Source of the DNA: an uncultured Clostridia bacterium | GTDB lineage: Bacteria; Bacillota; Clostridia; Christensenellales; Aristaeellaceae | Direction: 5' to 3' | Length of the DNA: 32,457 nucleotides | NCBI GenBank assembly: GCA_937886445.1 | Contig: CALGBY010000032.1 | Coordinates: 1-32,457, forward strand | Shown here: piece by piece, positions 7,488 to 14,128 of the stretch | Layout: each line of letters starts with the position of its first letter | How positions within the stretch are numbered: position 1 is the first letter of the stretch | Made by a program: the position numbers and the translations under genes | Notes under the pieces: model-generated | Told to the model about the DNA's origin: nothing | Database searches by the model: none | The model's input: only the letters and a program-made list of their open reading frames with translations

Positions 7488-7856
7488 ATGGCACGTATTG
7501 CGGGCGTTGACCTGCCGAGAGACAAGCGAGTTGAGGCTGGCCTCACTTACATCTTTGGCATTGGCCCTACGGTGTCTAAAGAGATCATTGCCGCTACCGG
7601 CGTTGATCCTGACACCCGCGTCAAGGATCTCTCCGAGAACGAAATCAGCAAACTGCGCGAATACATCGAGCACCACCTGAAGGTGGAAGGCGATCTTCGC
7701 CGTGAAGTTTCCATGAACATCAAGCGTCTGGTGGAAATCGGCTGCTACCGCGGCGTTCGTCACCGTCGCAACCTGCCCGTACGCGGACAGAACACCAAGC
7801 AGAACGCCCGTACCCGTAAGGGCCCGAAGCGTACTGTGGGCGGAAAGAAGAAGTAA
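7488..7856 (+). CDS. rpsM: 30S ribosomal protein S13
   Basis: S13 lies in the head of the small subunit and forms intersubunit bridges and P-site tRNA contacts. The 122-residue product begins MARIAGVDLPRDKRVEAGLTYIFGIG, the helix-two-turn-helix region, and ends with the basic signature RGVRHRRNLPVRGQNTKQNARTRKGPKRTVGGKKK. TTGGAGGTG precedes the ATG. It is the first gene of the alpha-type block and follows the structured spacer. Confidence 0.97.
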   Translation: MARIAGVDLPRDKRVEAGLTYIFGIGPTVSKEIIAATGVDPDTRVKDLSENEISKLREYIEHHLKVEGDLRREVSMNIKRLVEIGCYRGVRHRRNLPVRGQNTKQNARTRKGPKRTVGGKKK

Positions 7857-7920
7857 TTTTTCCGTTTCAGTTCACAATTTCAATCTGATACGCCCCGAAA
7901 GGGGTTCGGAGGGATAAAAC

Positions 7921-8322
7921 ATGGCACCCAAGAAGGCTTTGAAGAAAGTTTCGCGCAAGCGCCGTGAAAAGAAGCTCGTTGAGCGTGGCGTAGCGCATAT
8001 CCGTTCTTCCTTTAACAATACCATCGTTACCATCACCGATACGCAGGGCAATGCGCTGTCCTGGGCTTCCGCCGGTAACATGGGCTTCCGCGGCAACAAG
8101 AAGTCCACTCCCTTTGCCGCTCAGATGGCCGCCGAGACTGCCGCCAAGGCTTCTCTGGAATTCGGCCTCAAAACCGTGGATGTACTCGTAAAGGGCCCCG
8201 GCTCCGGCCGTGAGTCCGCCATCCGCGCCCTGCAGACTGCGGGTCTGGATGTTACCATGATCAAGGACGTGACGCCCATCCCGCATAACGGCTGCCGTCC
8301 GCCCAAGCGCAGAAGAGTTTAA
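7921..8322 (+). CDS. rpsK: 30S ribosomal protein S11
   Basis: S11 lines the platform and contacts the mRNA exit region with S7. The 133-residue protein has a basic N-terminus, then GVAHIRSSFNNTIVTITDTQGN, WASAGNMGFRG, TPFAAQMAAETAA, and the closing DVTPIPHNGCRPPKRRRV, all family hallmarks. A 64-nt spacer after rpsM carries a small CCCC-GAAA-GGGG hairpin at about 7893-7904, just before the TCGGAGGG ribosome binding site. Confidence 0.97.
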   Translation: MAPKKALKKVSRKRREKKLVERGVAHIRSSFNNTIVTITDTQGNALSWASAGNMGFRGNKKSTPFAAQMAAETAAKASLEFGLKTVDVLVKGPGSGRESAIRALQTAGLDVTMIKDVTPIPHNGCRPPKRRRV

Positions 8323-8338
8323 CAGGAGGTTCTTTAAA

Positions 8339-8965
8339 ATGGCTAGATATACAGATTCTGTATGCCGTCTTTGCCGTCGAGAAAACACCAAGCTCTTCCT
8401 GAAGGGCGAAAAGTGCTTCTCCGCCAAATGCGCGCTTGCAAAGCGTCCCACTCCTCCCGGCCAGCACGGCCAGGCCCGTCAGCGTAAGATGAGTGAATAC
8501 GCCACTCAGCTTCGTGAAAAGCAGAAGGCCCGCCGCGCCTACGGTCTGCTGGAAAAGCAGTTCTACCGCACCTATCAGGACGCCTCCAATATGAAGGGCG
8601 TTACCGGTGAAAACCTGCTCCAGCTGCTCGAACGCCGTATTGACAATGTGGTGTACCGTTCCGGTATCGCCGCTTCCCGTCCCCAGGCCCGTCAGCTCGT
8701 GCTCCACGGCCACTTCTGCGTGAATGGCCAGAAGGTGGATGTGCCCAGCTACAGGCTGGATGTAAACGATGTGATCACCGTGCGTGAAGCCAGCAAGGAT
8801 ATGGAGATCTTCAAGGCTGCCCGCGAAGGTTCCAGCCGCATCATCCCCAAGTGGATGGCTGTGAATGCCGACGAGCTGAAGATCACCGTAAACGAACTGC
8901 CTGCCCGCGAAGATATCGATTTTGCCCTGCAGGAGAACATGATCGTAGAATTTTACTCCAGGTAA
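8339..8965 (+). CDS. rpsD: 30S ribosomal protein S4, zinc-binding form
   Basis: S4 initiates 5' domain assembly of 16S rRNA and, in several bacteria, represses its own mRNA. The 208-residue protein carries a C+ knuckle, C9-x2-C12-x13-C26-x4-C31, and the conserved RPTPPGQHG. An S4 RNA-binding domain lies at about residues 97-160 (LLERRIDNVVYRSGIAASRPQARQLVLHGHF). The C-terminus VEFYSR is typical. AGGAGGTTC precedes the ATG, 16 nt after rpsK. The folded spacer before rpsM is a possible S4 target, by analogy only. Confidence 0.97.
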   Translation: MARYTDSVCRLCRRENTKLFLKGEKCFSAKCALAKRPTPPGQHGQARQRKMSEYATQLREKQKARRAYGLLEKQFYRTYQDASNMKGVTGENLLQLLERRIDNVVYRSGIAASRPQARQLVLHGHFCVNGQKVDVPSYRLDVNDVITVREASKDMEIFKAAREGSSRIIPKWMAVNADELKITVNELPAREDIDFALQENMIVEFYSR

Positions 8966-9017
8966 TCTGATCGCAGCGTAAAAATCTCCTCAACCGACTG
9001 CAAGGAGGGTATCCATC

Positions 9018-9965
9018 GTGATCATCGAATTCGAAAAAGCGCGTATCGAATGCATGGAGATGGCCGAGAACAATACCTATGGCCGTTTCGTGGTCGAGCC
9101 GCTTGAACGCGGATTTGGGCACACGCTGGGCAACAGTCTGCGTCGCGTGCTGCTCAATTCCCTCCCCGGTGCCGCCGTTACCAGTGTAAACATTGACGGC
9201 GTAGCCCATGAATTCACCACCATCCCCGGCGTGAAGGAGGATGTGACCGAGATCATCCTGAACTTCAAGCAGCTCAGCCTCAAGCTTTACAGCGATCAGG
9301 TGAAGATGCTGGAGATCAACGCCGAAGGTCCCTGCGAAGTGACCGGCGCCGATATCCGCGTGGATGACGAAGTGGAGATCATCAACCCCGAACTGCATAT
9401 CGCTACTCTTGGCGAAGGCGCCAGGCTGCATATGTGGCTCAGCGTTGATAAGGGCAGGGGTTATGTGTCTTCGGACAAGAATAAAAACAATCAGATGCCG
9501 ATTGGCGTCATCCCGATCGATTCCATCTATACCCCCATCCGCAAGGTAAGCTACACCGTGTCCGATACCCGCGTAGGGCAGCAGACCGACTATGATATGC
9601 TTACCCTGGAGGTGTGGACCGACGGTTCCATCAAGCCCGACGAGGCCATTTCCCTGGCCGCCAGGATCCTTACCGAACAGCTCAGCCTGTTCACCGCGCT
9701 GACCGAACAGTCCGTTTCCATCAGCACCAAGGAGCCTGAAGAGAAGAACAACGACAAGGTGCTTGAAATGACCATCGAGGATCTGGATCTGTCCGTTCGT
9801 GCCTACAACTGCCTCAAGCGCGCCGGTATCAATACCGTTCAGGAACTGACACTGATGCGCCCGGAGGACCTGATGAAGGTACGCAACCTGGGCAAGAAGA
9901 GCATGGAAGAGGTGGTGCAGAAGCTCCAGGCGCTTGGCCTGTCTCTGCGTCCCACCGAAGAGTGA
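9018..9965 (+). CDS. rpoA: DNA-directed RNA polymerase subunit alpha
   Basis: Alpha dimerises to nucleate RNA polymerase assembly and contacts UP elements and activators. The 315-residue product starts at GTG 9018, with AAGGAGGG upstream at 8-nt spacing. The N-terminal domain (about 1-230) has RFVVEPLERGFGHTLGNSLRRVLLNSLPGAAVTSV. An acidic linker with EEKNND precedes the C-terminal domain (about 248-312), which has LDLSVRAYNCLKRAGINTVQEL and the DLMKVRNLGKKSMEEV helix-hairpin-helix. CTCCT at about 8986-8990 could pair with AGGAG of the ribosome binding site. Confidence 0.97.
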   Translation: MIIEFEKARIECMEMAENNTYGRFVVEPLERGFGHTLGNSLRRVLLNSLPGAAVTSVNIDGVAHEFTTIPGVKEDVTEIILNFKQLSLKLYSDQVKMLEINAEGPCEVTGADIRVDDEVEIINPELHIATLGEGARLHMWLSVDKGRGYVSSDKNKNNQMPIGVIPIDSIYTPIRKVSYTVSDTRVGQQTDYDMLTLEVWTDGSIKPDEAISLAARILTEQLSLFTALTEQSVSISTKEPEEKNNDKVLEMTIEDLDLSVRAYNCLKRAGINTVQELTLMRPEDLMKVRNLGKKSMEEVVQKLQALGLSLRPTEE

Positions 9966-9981
9966 TAGGAGGAAATAACCT

Positions 9982-10494
9982 ATGGCAACACAGCGTAAGC
10001 TGGGCCGTACCGCCAGCCAGCGTAAGGCCCTGCTGCGTAACCTGACCACCAATCTTCTGTGGTACGGACGCATCCAGACCACCGAAGCCAAGGCCAAGGA
10101 AGTTCGCAGCATCGTAGATAAAATGGTCACCCTCGCTATCCGCGAATATGACCAGACCACCGAAGTTGAAAAGACTTTCAACAACGAAAAGCAGCAGATC
10201 GTGAAGGAAACCTTCGTAAACGACCTGCCCAGCAAGCTTCATGCCCGCCGCCTCATGATGGCTTACCTGTATGAGATCAAGGAAGCCAAGAATGACGACG
10301 AGACCAAGAAGGAATACAAAGAGCGCACCAAGGCCAACAACCATCCCGTGGTTGAGAAGCTCTTCCGTGAGTATGGCCCCAAGTACCGTGCCCGCAACCA
10401 GGAAAAGGGCTGCGTGGGCGGCTACACCAAGATGTATAAGCTTGGGCCCCGTCGCGGAGACTCCGCCGAAATGGTCATCATCGAAATGCTGTAA
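9982..10494 (+). CDS. rplQ: 50S ribosomal protein L17, extended form
   Basis: L17 sits near the peptide exit tunnel. The core motifs are complete: RKLGRTASQRKALLRNLTTNLL, RIQTTEAKAKEVR, KLHARRLMM, and the terminal GGYTKMYKLGPRRGDSAEMVIIEML. The protein is 170 residues rather than the usual 115-130. Extra residues lie at about 55-82 (between the IVDKMVTLA helix and KLHARR) and about 98-122 (a charged stretch with KNDDETKKEYKERTKANN). Both insertions are in frame and match the gene's codon use. It is the last gene before a strong terminator. Confidence 0.95.
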   Translation: MATQRKLGRTASQRKALLRNLTTNLLWYGRIQTTEAKAKEVRSIVDKMVTLAIREYDQTTEVEKTFNNEKQQIVKETFVNDLPSKLHARRLMMAYLYEIKEAKNDDETKKEYKERTKANNHPVVEKLFREYGPKYRARNQEKGCVGGYTKMYKLGPRRGDSAEMVIIEML

Positions 10495-10503
10495 TGCATT
10501 GTG

Positions 10504-10541
10504 CATACCCGCCGCTCATAAGGGCAGCGGGTATGTTTTTT
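10504..10541 (+). terminator. Intrinsic terminator after rplQ
   Basis: CATACCCGC (10504-10512) pairs perfectly with GCGGGTATG (10527-10535) and is followed directly by TTTTTT. It closes the ribosomal superoperon. Confidence 0.9.
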
Positions 10542-10598
10542 ATCCTAAGGCAATACCGCAAGATTCGTCAATACGCTGAACGCTGTCTCATGGCTTGA

Positions 10599-10654
10599 CC
10601 TCCGGAAGAGGCACCAATGGTCAGCCTGAAAAACGGACCACCATCTTCATCTTG
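10599..10654 (+). repeat. Hairpin repeat unit, copy A (decayed stem)
   Basis: The 22-nt head at 10599-10620 differs from copy C (13925-13946) at one position; it contains CCTCCGGAAGAGGCACC. The following TCAGCCTGAAAAACGG resembles the left arm of the other copies, but the right arm is degenerate. The unit runs into the old foldback-element relative, which probably disrupted it. Confidence 0.6.
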
Positions 10655-10742
10655 CAGAAGTCCCGATTTACTGCCGGTAAACCTTCGATTTTTGCGGTCG
10701 CATCCTGCACAAGATTCGCTCACAGCAGAACCTGCCTCATTT
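10642..10742. repeat. Diverged relative of the 10757 foldback element
   Basis: This segment aligns with the right half of the element at 10757-10920. Shared stretches include CGATTTAC and GTAAACCTTCG with different loops between them (TGCCG here, CTCCA there), later AGATTCGCT against AAATCTGCT, and CCTCATTT at the end. The terminal inverted repeats are not recognisable, so it looks like an older, decayed copy. The TTTAC/GTAAA stem is kept although the loop differs. Confidence 0.55.
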
Positions 10743-10756
10743 GATCAGCGTTTCCC

Positions 10757-10920
10757 TAGGGTGTGTTTCTAAATTCAAAACGATGCATTTTCAGCATCTT
10801 TTCCGTCATTTCTGCGTTGTCGAACCTCGATTTACCTCCAGTAAACCTTCGGTTCTTCGCCTTGAACTGACGGAAAATCTGCTTGAAACTGCACATTCCT
10901 CATTTTAGAGACACACCCTA
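10757..10920. mobile_element. 164-bp foldback element with terminal inverted repeats (MITE-like)
   Basis: The left end TAGGGTGTGTTTCTAAA and the right end TTTTAGAGACACACCCTA are inverted repeats with one mismatch over 17 bp. Inside, TTTTCCGTCA (10799-10808) pairs with TGACGGAAAA (10868-10877), GAACC (10822-10826) with GGTTC (10851-10855), and TTTAC with GTAAA (10831-10845). The whole unit can therefore fold as one long hairpin. GATGC/GCATC at 10782-10798 makes a side hairpin. It has no coding capacity. TA at both tips fits a TA target duplication. The first 42 nt recur exactly at 32416-32457. A transposase supplied in trans is inferred. Confidence 0.8.
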
Positions 10921-10937
10921 AAACACAGGAACCGCCT

Positions 10938-10966
10938 TGCGGGTGCACCGAAAAGCATGCTATAAT
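10938..10966 (+). promoter_or_regulatory. Promoter for the 11117 methyltransferase gene
   Basis: TTGCGG (10938-10943), a 17-nt spacer and a perfect TATAAT (10961-10966) preceded by TGC give an extended -10 sigma-A type promoter just outside the foldback element. The transcript would begin near 10973. Confidence 0.65.
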
Positions 10967-11116
10967 CTATTGTAACGGACACGCGGAATGAGCGGGTCGC
11001 GTACGCGGGCGGAGAGTGAAAACGGTGCATGGGCTGTTTTCAAACAGCCGTTGCTACCGCGTCCGCAGGATGGGGAAGAAGCCCGCTTTCGGCAGCCGGA
11101 GGAAGGATATATCAGC

Positions 11117-11962
11117 ATGAACACAGTATGGTCTGAAAACATACAGGGGATACAGACGCTTTTTCTCAGCCGAAGGCTGAGGTTTGACGGTCTGTTTTTT
11201 GAACAGTACGAAAACGCGTTCTCTCTGGACAGGAACAGGGAGCTCAAAATACTGGAGATCGGCTGCGGCCCCGGCGCGCTGGCGGAGGCGCTGCACAGGT
11301 GGTATCCGAAGGCTTCGATCACCGCCATAGACCGGGATAGCAATTTTATCGCCTTCGCGAAGGCAAATGTGCCCGGGGCGGAATTTCTGGAAGGCGACGC
11401 CGCGCGGCTGCCGTTTGAGGAGGGCACATTTGATGTTACGATCTCCAATACCGTGCATGAGCATATCGAGCCCGGTGCCTTCTGGGGGGAGCAGTACCGC
11501 GTGCTGAAGCCGGGCGGTGTATGTCTGTGCCTTTCGGCCCGGAAAGGGCTGAGCTGCGCTGCCCCCTGCCTTAAAATCACGAAGGAGGAGGAAGCGTTCT
11601 GGAACAGCGTTCCTCAGGAAAACGAAACGGAAAAATACGGCGTGGCAAGGTACGCGACATCGGAGGCGGAGCTTCCCGCCTCGATGGAAAAGTACGGCTT
11701 TTTGAATGTGACGGCGGATTATGCCGTGATCAACCTCACGCCGGACCGCCCCGGCTATCCCGCGGAGCTTGCCGAAGCCATGCTTGAGGCAATGCGGCAA
11801 ACCTCTCTTGAGGCCATACAGCGGTGTCACGCGCCCGGCCGTGAGCAGGCGATCAACGCGGTGAACGAGAAATTTGACGAGCGCCTCCGCCTGTACCGCG
11901 CCGGAGTGAAGCAGTGGGACACCTCCGTTTCGCTCACCATGATCGCGCGCGGGGTAAAGTGA
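11117..11962 (+). CDS. Class I SAM-dependent methyltransferase
   Basis: The frame is open from 10988, but GGAGGAAGG at 11098-11106 and normal spacing favour ATG 11117 (281 residues, starting MNTVWSENIQGIQ). The Rossmann SAM-binding motif I is ILEIGCGPGALAEAL (about residues 44-58). Motif II has ITAIDRD, followed by GDAARLPFEEGTFDVTISN and the motif VRVLKPGG-like YRVLKPGGVCL. The methyl acceptor cannot be told; small-molecule or quinone-type methyltransferases share this fold. Its promoter is its own, and the neighbouring repeats suggest an accessory gene. Confidence 0.85.
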   Translation: MNTVWSENIQGIQTLFLSRRLRFDGLFFEQYENAFSLDRNRELKILEIGCGPGALAEALHRWYPKASITAIDRDSNFIAFAKANVPGAEFLEGDAARLPFEEGTFDVTISNTVHEHIEPGAFWGEQYRVLKPGGVCLCLSARKGLSCAAPCLKITKEEEAFWNSVPQENETEKYGVARYATSEAELPASMEKYGFLNVTADYAVINLTPDRPGYPAELAEAMLEAMRQTSLEAIQRCHAPGREQAINAVNEKFDERLRLYRAGVKQWDTSVSLTMIARGVK

Positions 11963-12018
11963 GCGCCGGGGGCTGGGACTGCCCGAAGCAGAAAAAGCAT
12001 GATGATACCGGCGCTTTT
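11962..12018 (+). terminator. Possible weak terminator after the methyltransferase gene
   Basis: AGCGCCGG (11962-11969) can pair with CCGGCGCT (12008-12015), followed by TTT. The 38-nt loop is large and the T tract short, so termination would be partial at best; readthrough into the GNAT gene is plausible. Confidence 0.35.
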
Positions 12019-12062
12019 CGGGTACCGGAAACACCGTGAAAACAGACAGGGAGGATACAGAT

Positions 12063-12575
12063 ATGAAGATCGAAACAGAAAGATTATGGATCACGGAATT
12101 TACGCCCGATATGGCACAGACTGTTCAGGAGAATTCTGTGGATGAAGATAATATACGGTTCGTTCCGGATGAGGTGTGGTATACCGTGGAGGAGGCCCGG
12201 GAAACGCTGGAGTTTCTGATCTCGCAGTACGGCTCCTTTGACGGGCCGCTTGTATATCCCGTGATCGTAAAGGCAACGGGGGAGAATGTAGGGTATGTTC
12301 AATTATGCCCCATCGATGACGGGCAATGGGAGGTCGGCTATCACATCGGCAAAAAGTACACGGGAAACGGTTACGCCACGGAGGCCGTAAAGGCTTTTCT
12401 TCCGCTCATGGCGCGGCAGGCCGGCATCAAAGAGGTGTACGGCATCTGCCTTGCCGAAAACAGGGCGTCACTGGCTGTCATGCGCAAATGCGGCTTTGAG
12501 AATGTGTTCAGCGGCGTTGACAAGTATCAGGGGGAAGACAGAAAGATCGTTAAGAATGTGTGGAAAAACGCGTGA
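12063..12575 (+). CDS. GNAT family N-acetyltransferase (RimJ/RimL-like)
   Basis: The 170-residue product starts at ATG 12063 with AGGGAGGA upstream (7-nt spacer); the in-frame codon at 12036 has no ribosome binding site. MKIETERLWITEFTP is the usual opening of RimJ/RimL-like enzymes. The acetyl-CoA binding motif A is visible as VGYHIGKKYTGNGYATEAVKAF (about residues 95-117). The C-terminal NRASLAVMRKCGFENV is the standard motif B region. Acetyl-CoA is the expected donor; the acceptor is unknown. It may be co-transcribed with the preceding methyltransferase gene. Confidence 0.85.
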   Translation: MKIETERLWITEFTPDMAQTVQENSVDEDNIRFVPDEVWYTVEEARETLEFLISQYGSFDGPLVYPVIVKATGENVGYVQLCPIDDGQWEVGYHIGKKYTGNGYATEAVKAFLPLMARQAGIKEVYGICLAENRASLAVMRKCGFENVFSGVDKYQGEDRKIVKNVWKNA

Positions 12576-12905
12576 TCCCGGGGCAACGGATCGGAAGGGA
12601 CGGATGACGTGAAGCTGATAAGGCGGAGCGCGTTCGGCCTGCCGTCGCCGGTCACGGCCATCCTTTTTATGAACAGATGCAATTGAGAGAATTTATGATC
12701 TCTGTGTTCTTTTCTTTTTTCCGTTCGTATATAAGTACGGAACGGTTCGTGAAGGAGCCGTCAGTACTTTGGAAAGGAGAACGCGGCAATGTGGTGGGGT
12801 TGATCAATGAATTCTTTCAATGATCCGCTGTACGATCCATGACCGGGCGGAGAACAGCGGTTTTTCATCCGCGTAAAAACCGGCACATACGCCGGAAATG
12901 AACAT

Positions 12906-12938
12906 AAAAAAGCGCTGCCTGTACGGGCGGCGCTTTTT
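12906..12938. terminator. Bidirectional intrinsic terminator
   Basis: AAAAAGCGC and GCGCTTTTT flank a loop that itself can pair TGCC with GGGC. An A run on the left and a T run on the right allow termination on either strand. It separates the debris region from the next methyltransferase gene. Confidence 0.75.
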
Positions 12939-12954
12939 GAACCCCTTCGCGGGA

Positions 12955-12983
12955 TTGCCGTGAATGGAAAAGAATGGTAAAAT
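12955..12983 (+). promoter_or_regulatory. Promoter for the 13059 methyltransferase gene
   Basis: TTGCCG (12955-12960), a 17-nt spacer and TAAAAT (12978-12983) with an upstream TGG give an extended -10 promoter. The predicted leader is about 70 nt. Confidence 0.6.
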
Positions 12984-13058
12984 GCCTGTGGGGTCCGTTT
13001 TGCTTTTCATGCTTTACGCAGGATCAGCCATGCTCAAAAACCTGCTCGGAGGAACGAT

Positions 13059-13838
13059 ATGCATAAACTGAACGATCCGTCGGTTGTGAGGCTGCAATAT
13101 GCCAATGCCGATAAGCTGAACACGCGCATTTCCATCCATGACCGGTATTCCGTAAACAAAACGGGCTTCGGGAACTGGATCTTTTCGCATTACCGGTTCC
13201 CCGCCGGCAGCCGTGTGCTGGAACTGGGCTGCGGAACGGGAAGCATGTGGAAGGCGCAGGACGCCCTGATGGACGCCTGCAGCGAGCTGGTGCTTTCAGA
13301 CCTGTCGGAGGGCATGATGACGGCTGCGAAAGAGAACATCGGCAGCTGCGGCAATGTATCGTTCCGGGTCATCGACATACAGGATATCCCCTATGAGAAC
13401 GGGGTCTTTGACGCCGTGATCGCCAACATGATGCTGTATCATGTGCCTGATTTGGAGAAGGGGCTGAAAGAGGTGCGCCGTGTGCTGAAAAAAGGCGGCA
13501 GCTTTTACTGCGCCACCTATGGGGAGCACGGGATAATGGAATACCTGTCAAAGCTCCTTTCGGATGACGGGCTGAAGGAAAAGGTGAACAGGAGCTTTAC
13601 GCTTCAAAACGGGCAGCGGATACTGGGCGAATTCTTTTCCGGCGTGGAAAAGCTGGAATATCCCGACGCGCTGGAAGTGACAAATATGGATGATATGGCG
13701 GATTATATATGCTCCCTTTCCGTTATGGTCGATCAGAACCGTCTGCAACGGCAGGAGATAAAGGAGCTGCTGATCAAAAACGCGGTAAACGGTGTGCTGC
13801 ATGTGCCGAAGGAGTACGGCATGTTTATCGCTTTGTAA
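13059..13838 (+). CDS. Class I SAM-dependent methyltransferase
   Basis: The 259-residue protein starts at ATG 13059 after CGGAGGAACG. SAM-binding motif I is VLELGCGTGSMWKAQ (about residues 52-66), followed by LVLSDLSEGMM and the acidic pair in FRVIDIQDIPYENGVFDAVIANMMLYHV, and then VRRVLKKGGSFYCATYGE. This is the Methyltransf_11/25 type of small-molecule methyltransferase. The N-terminal LNTRISIHDRYSVNKTGFGNWIF is a pattern recalled from clostridial methyltransferases of unknown substrate. It has little resemblance to the 11117 enzyme beyond the SAM fold. Its own promoter makes it monocistronic. Confidence 0.85.
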   Translation: MHKLNDPSVVRLQYANADKLNTRISIHDRYSVNKTGFGNWIFSHYRFPAGSRVLELGCGTGSMWKAQDALMDACSELVLSDLSEGMMTAAKENIGSCGNVSFRVIDIQDIPYENGVFDAVIANMMLYHVPDLEKGLKEVRRVLKKGGSFYCATYGEHGIMEYLSKLLSDDGLKEKVNRSFTLQNGQRILGEFFSGVEKLEYPDALEVTNMDDMADYICSLSVMVDQNRLQRQEIKELLIKNAVNGVLHVPKEYGMFIAL

Positions 13839-13857
13839 ATTCCCGCTTACGGACTGC

Positions 13858-13913
13858 CCGCCGGAAAAAGTACCGATGTTTGTTTGAAGATCAGCCGAAC
13901 ACGATCTTCAAAC
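13858..13913 (+). repeat. Hairpin repeat unit, copy B
   Basis: The unit has a 22-nt head (13858-13879, containing CCGGAAAAAGTACCGATG). It is followed 2 nt later by a perfect 11-bp stem, GTTTGAAGATC (13882-13892) with GATCTTCAAAC (13903-13913), around a 10-nt loop containing GCCGAACA. The stem letters differ from copies C and D on both arms, preserving pairing. Confidence 0.75.
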
Positions 13914-13924
13914 TTATGGCATGC

Positions 13925-13980
13925 CCTCCGGAAGAGGCACCGATGGGCTGTTTGAAAATGGGCCGTATACATTTTCTAAC
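13925..13980 (+). repeat. Hairpin repeat unit, copy C
   Basis: The head at 13925-13946 contains CCTCCGGAAGAGGCACCG. The stem pairs GTTTGAAAATG (13950-13960) with CATTTTCTAAC (13970-13980), with one mismatch in 11, around a 9-nt loop GGCCGTATA. It starts 11 nt after copy B, in the same orientation, and ends about 48 nt before the rpsU -35 box. Confidence 0.75.
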
Positions 13981-14027
13981 TTCACTTCTCTTTTCTCTCT
14001 TTTTTTGCCGCCCTGCCGAAAAAACTG

Positions 14028-14056
14028 TTGACGGAAGGAACGGTTAGCGTTATAAT
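14028..14056 (+). promoter_or_regulatory. Consensus promoter for rpsU
   Basis: TTGACG (14028-14033), a 17-nt spacer and TATAAT (14051-14056) are 11 of 12 bases to the sigma-A consensus, indicating strong constitutive transcription of rpsU. Confidence 0.88.
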
Positions 14057-14066
14057 ACATGCACGG

Positions 14067-14112
14067 TCGCCATCCGCCGTGTATACGGCGATAGCCAAGG
14101 CGAGTGTGGCGA
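14067..14112 (+). promoter_or_regulatory. Folded 5' leader of rpsU
   Basis: TCGCCA (14067-14072) can pair with TGGCGA (14107-14112), which ends on the edge of the Shine-Dalgarno AAGGGAGGG. It encloses a perfect hairpin, CGCCGT-GTAT-ACGGCG (14075-14090). Translational control of S21 by this leader is inferred from position only; a match to a known riboregulator was not recognised. Confidence 0.45.
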
Positions 14113-14128
14113 AGGGAGGGAAAAACAA

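Larger units (their letters stand above)
10495..11116. other. Intergenic region rich in repeats, rplQ to methyltransferase
   Basis: No gene was found in this 620-nt stretch. In order it holds the rplQ terminator, a hairpin-repeat head (10599-10620), a decayed relative of the foldback element (10642-10742), a complete foldback element (10757-10920), an extended -10 promoter (10938-10966) and a short palindrome, GGCTGTTTTCAAACAGCC at 11032-11049, in the methyltransferase leader. Confidence 0.7.
12576..13058 (+). other. Intergenic region with possible gene remnants
   Basis: No intact gene was recognised in this 483-nt gap. A frame from about 12606 to 12818 lacks internal stops and reads like debris, with GHPFYEQMQLREFM and then VVGLINEFFQ before a stop. 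This weakly recalls a GNAT, but it has no start or complete domain. An imperfect inverted repeat, CCGTTCGTA against TACGGAACGG (12721-12745), lies upstream of ribosome-binding-like GGAAAGGAG with only a 4-codon frame after it. A bidirectional terminator and a promoter complete the gap. Confidence 0.4.

Noticed and set aside
7262..7893. Shared motif ATYTGATACGC at 7262 and 7883 as a regulatory repeat of the rpsM and rpsK leaders
   Set aside because: Only 11 nt match with one difference, and the flanking structures differ; this is compatible with chance.
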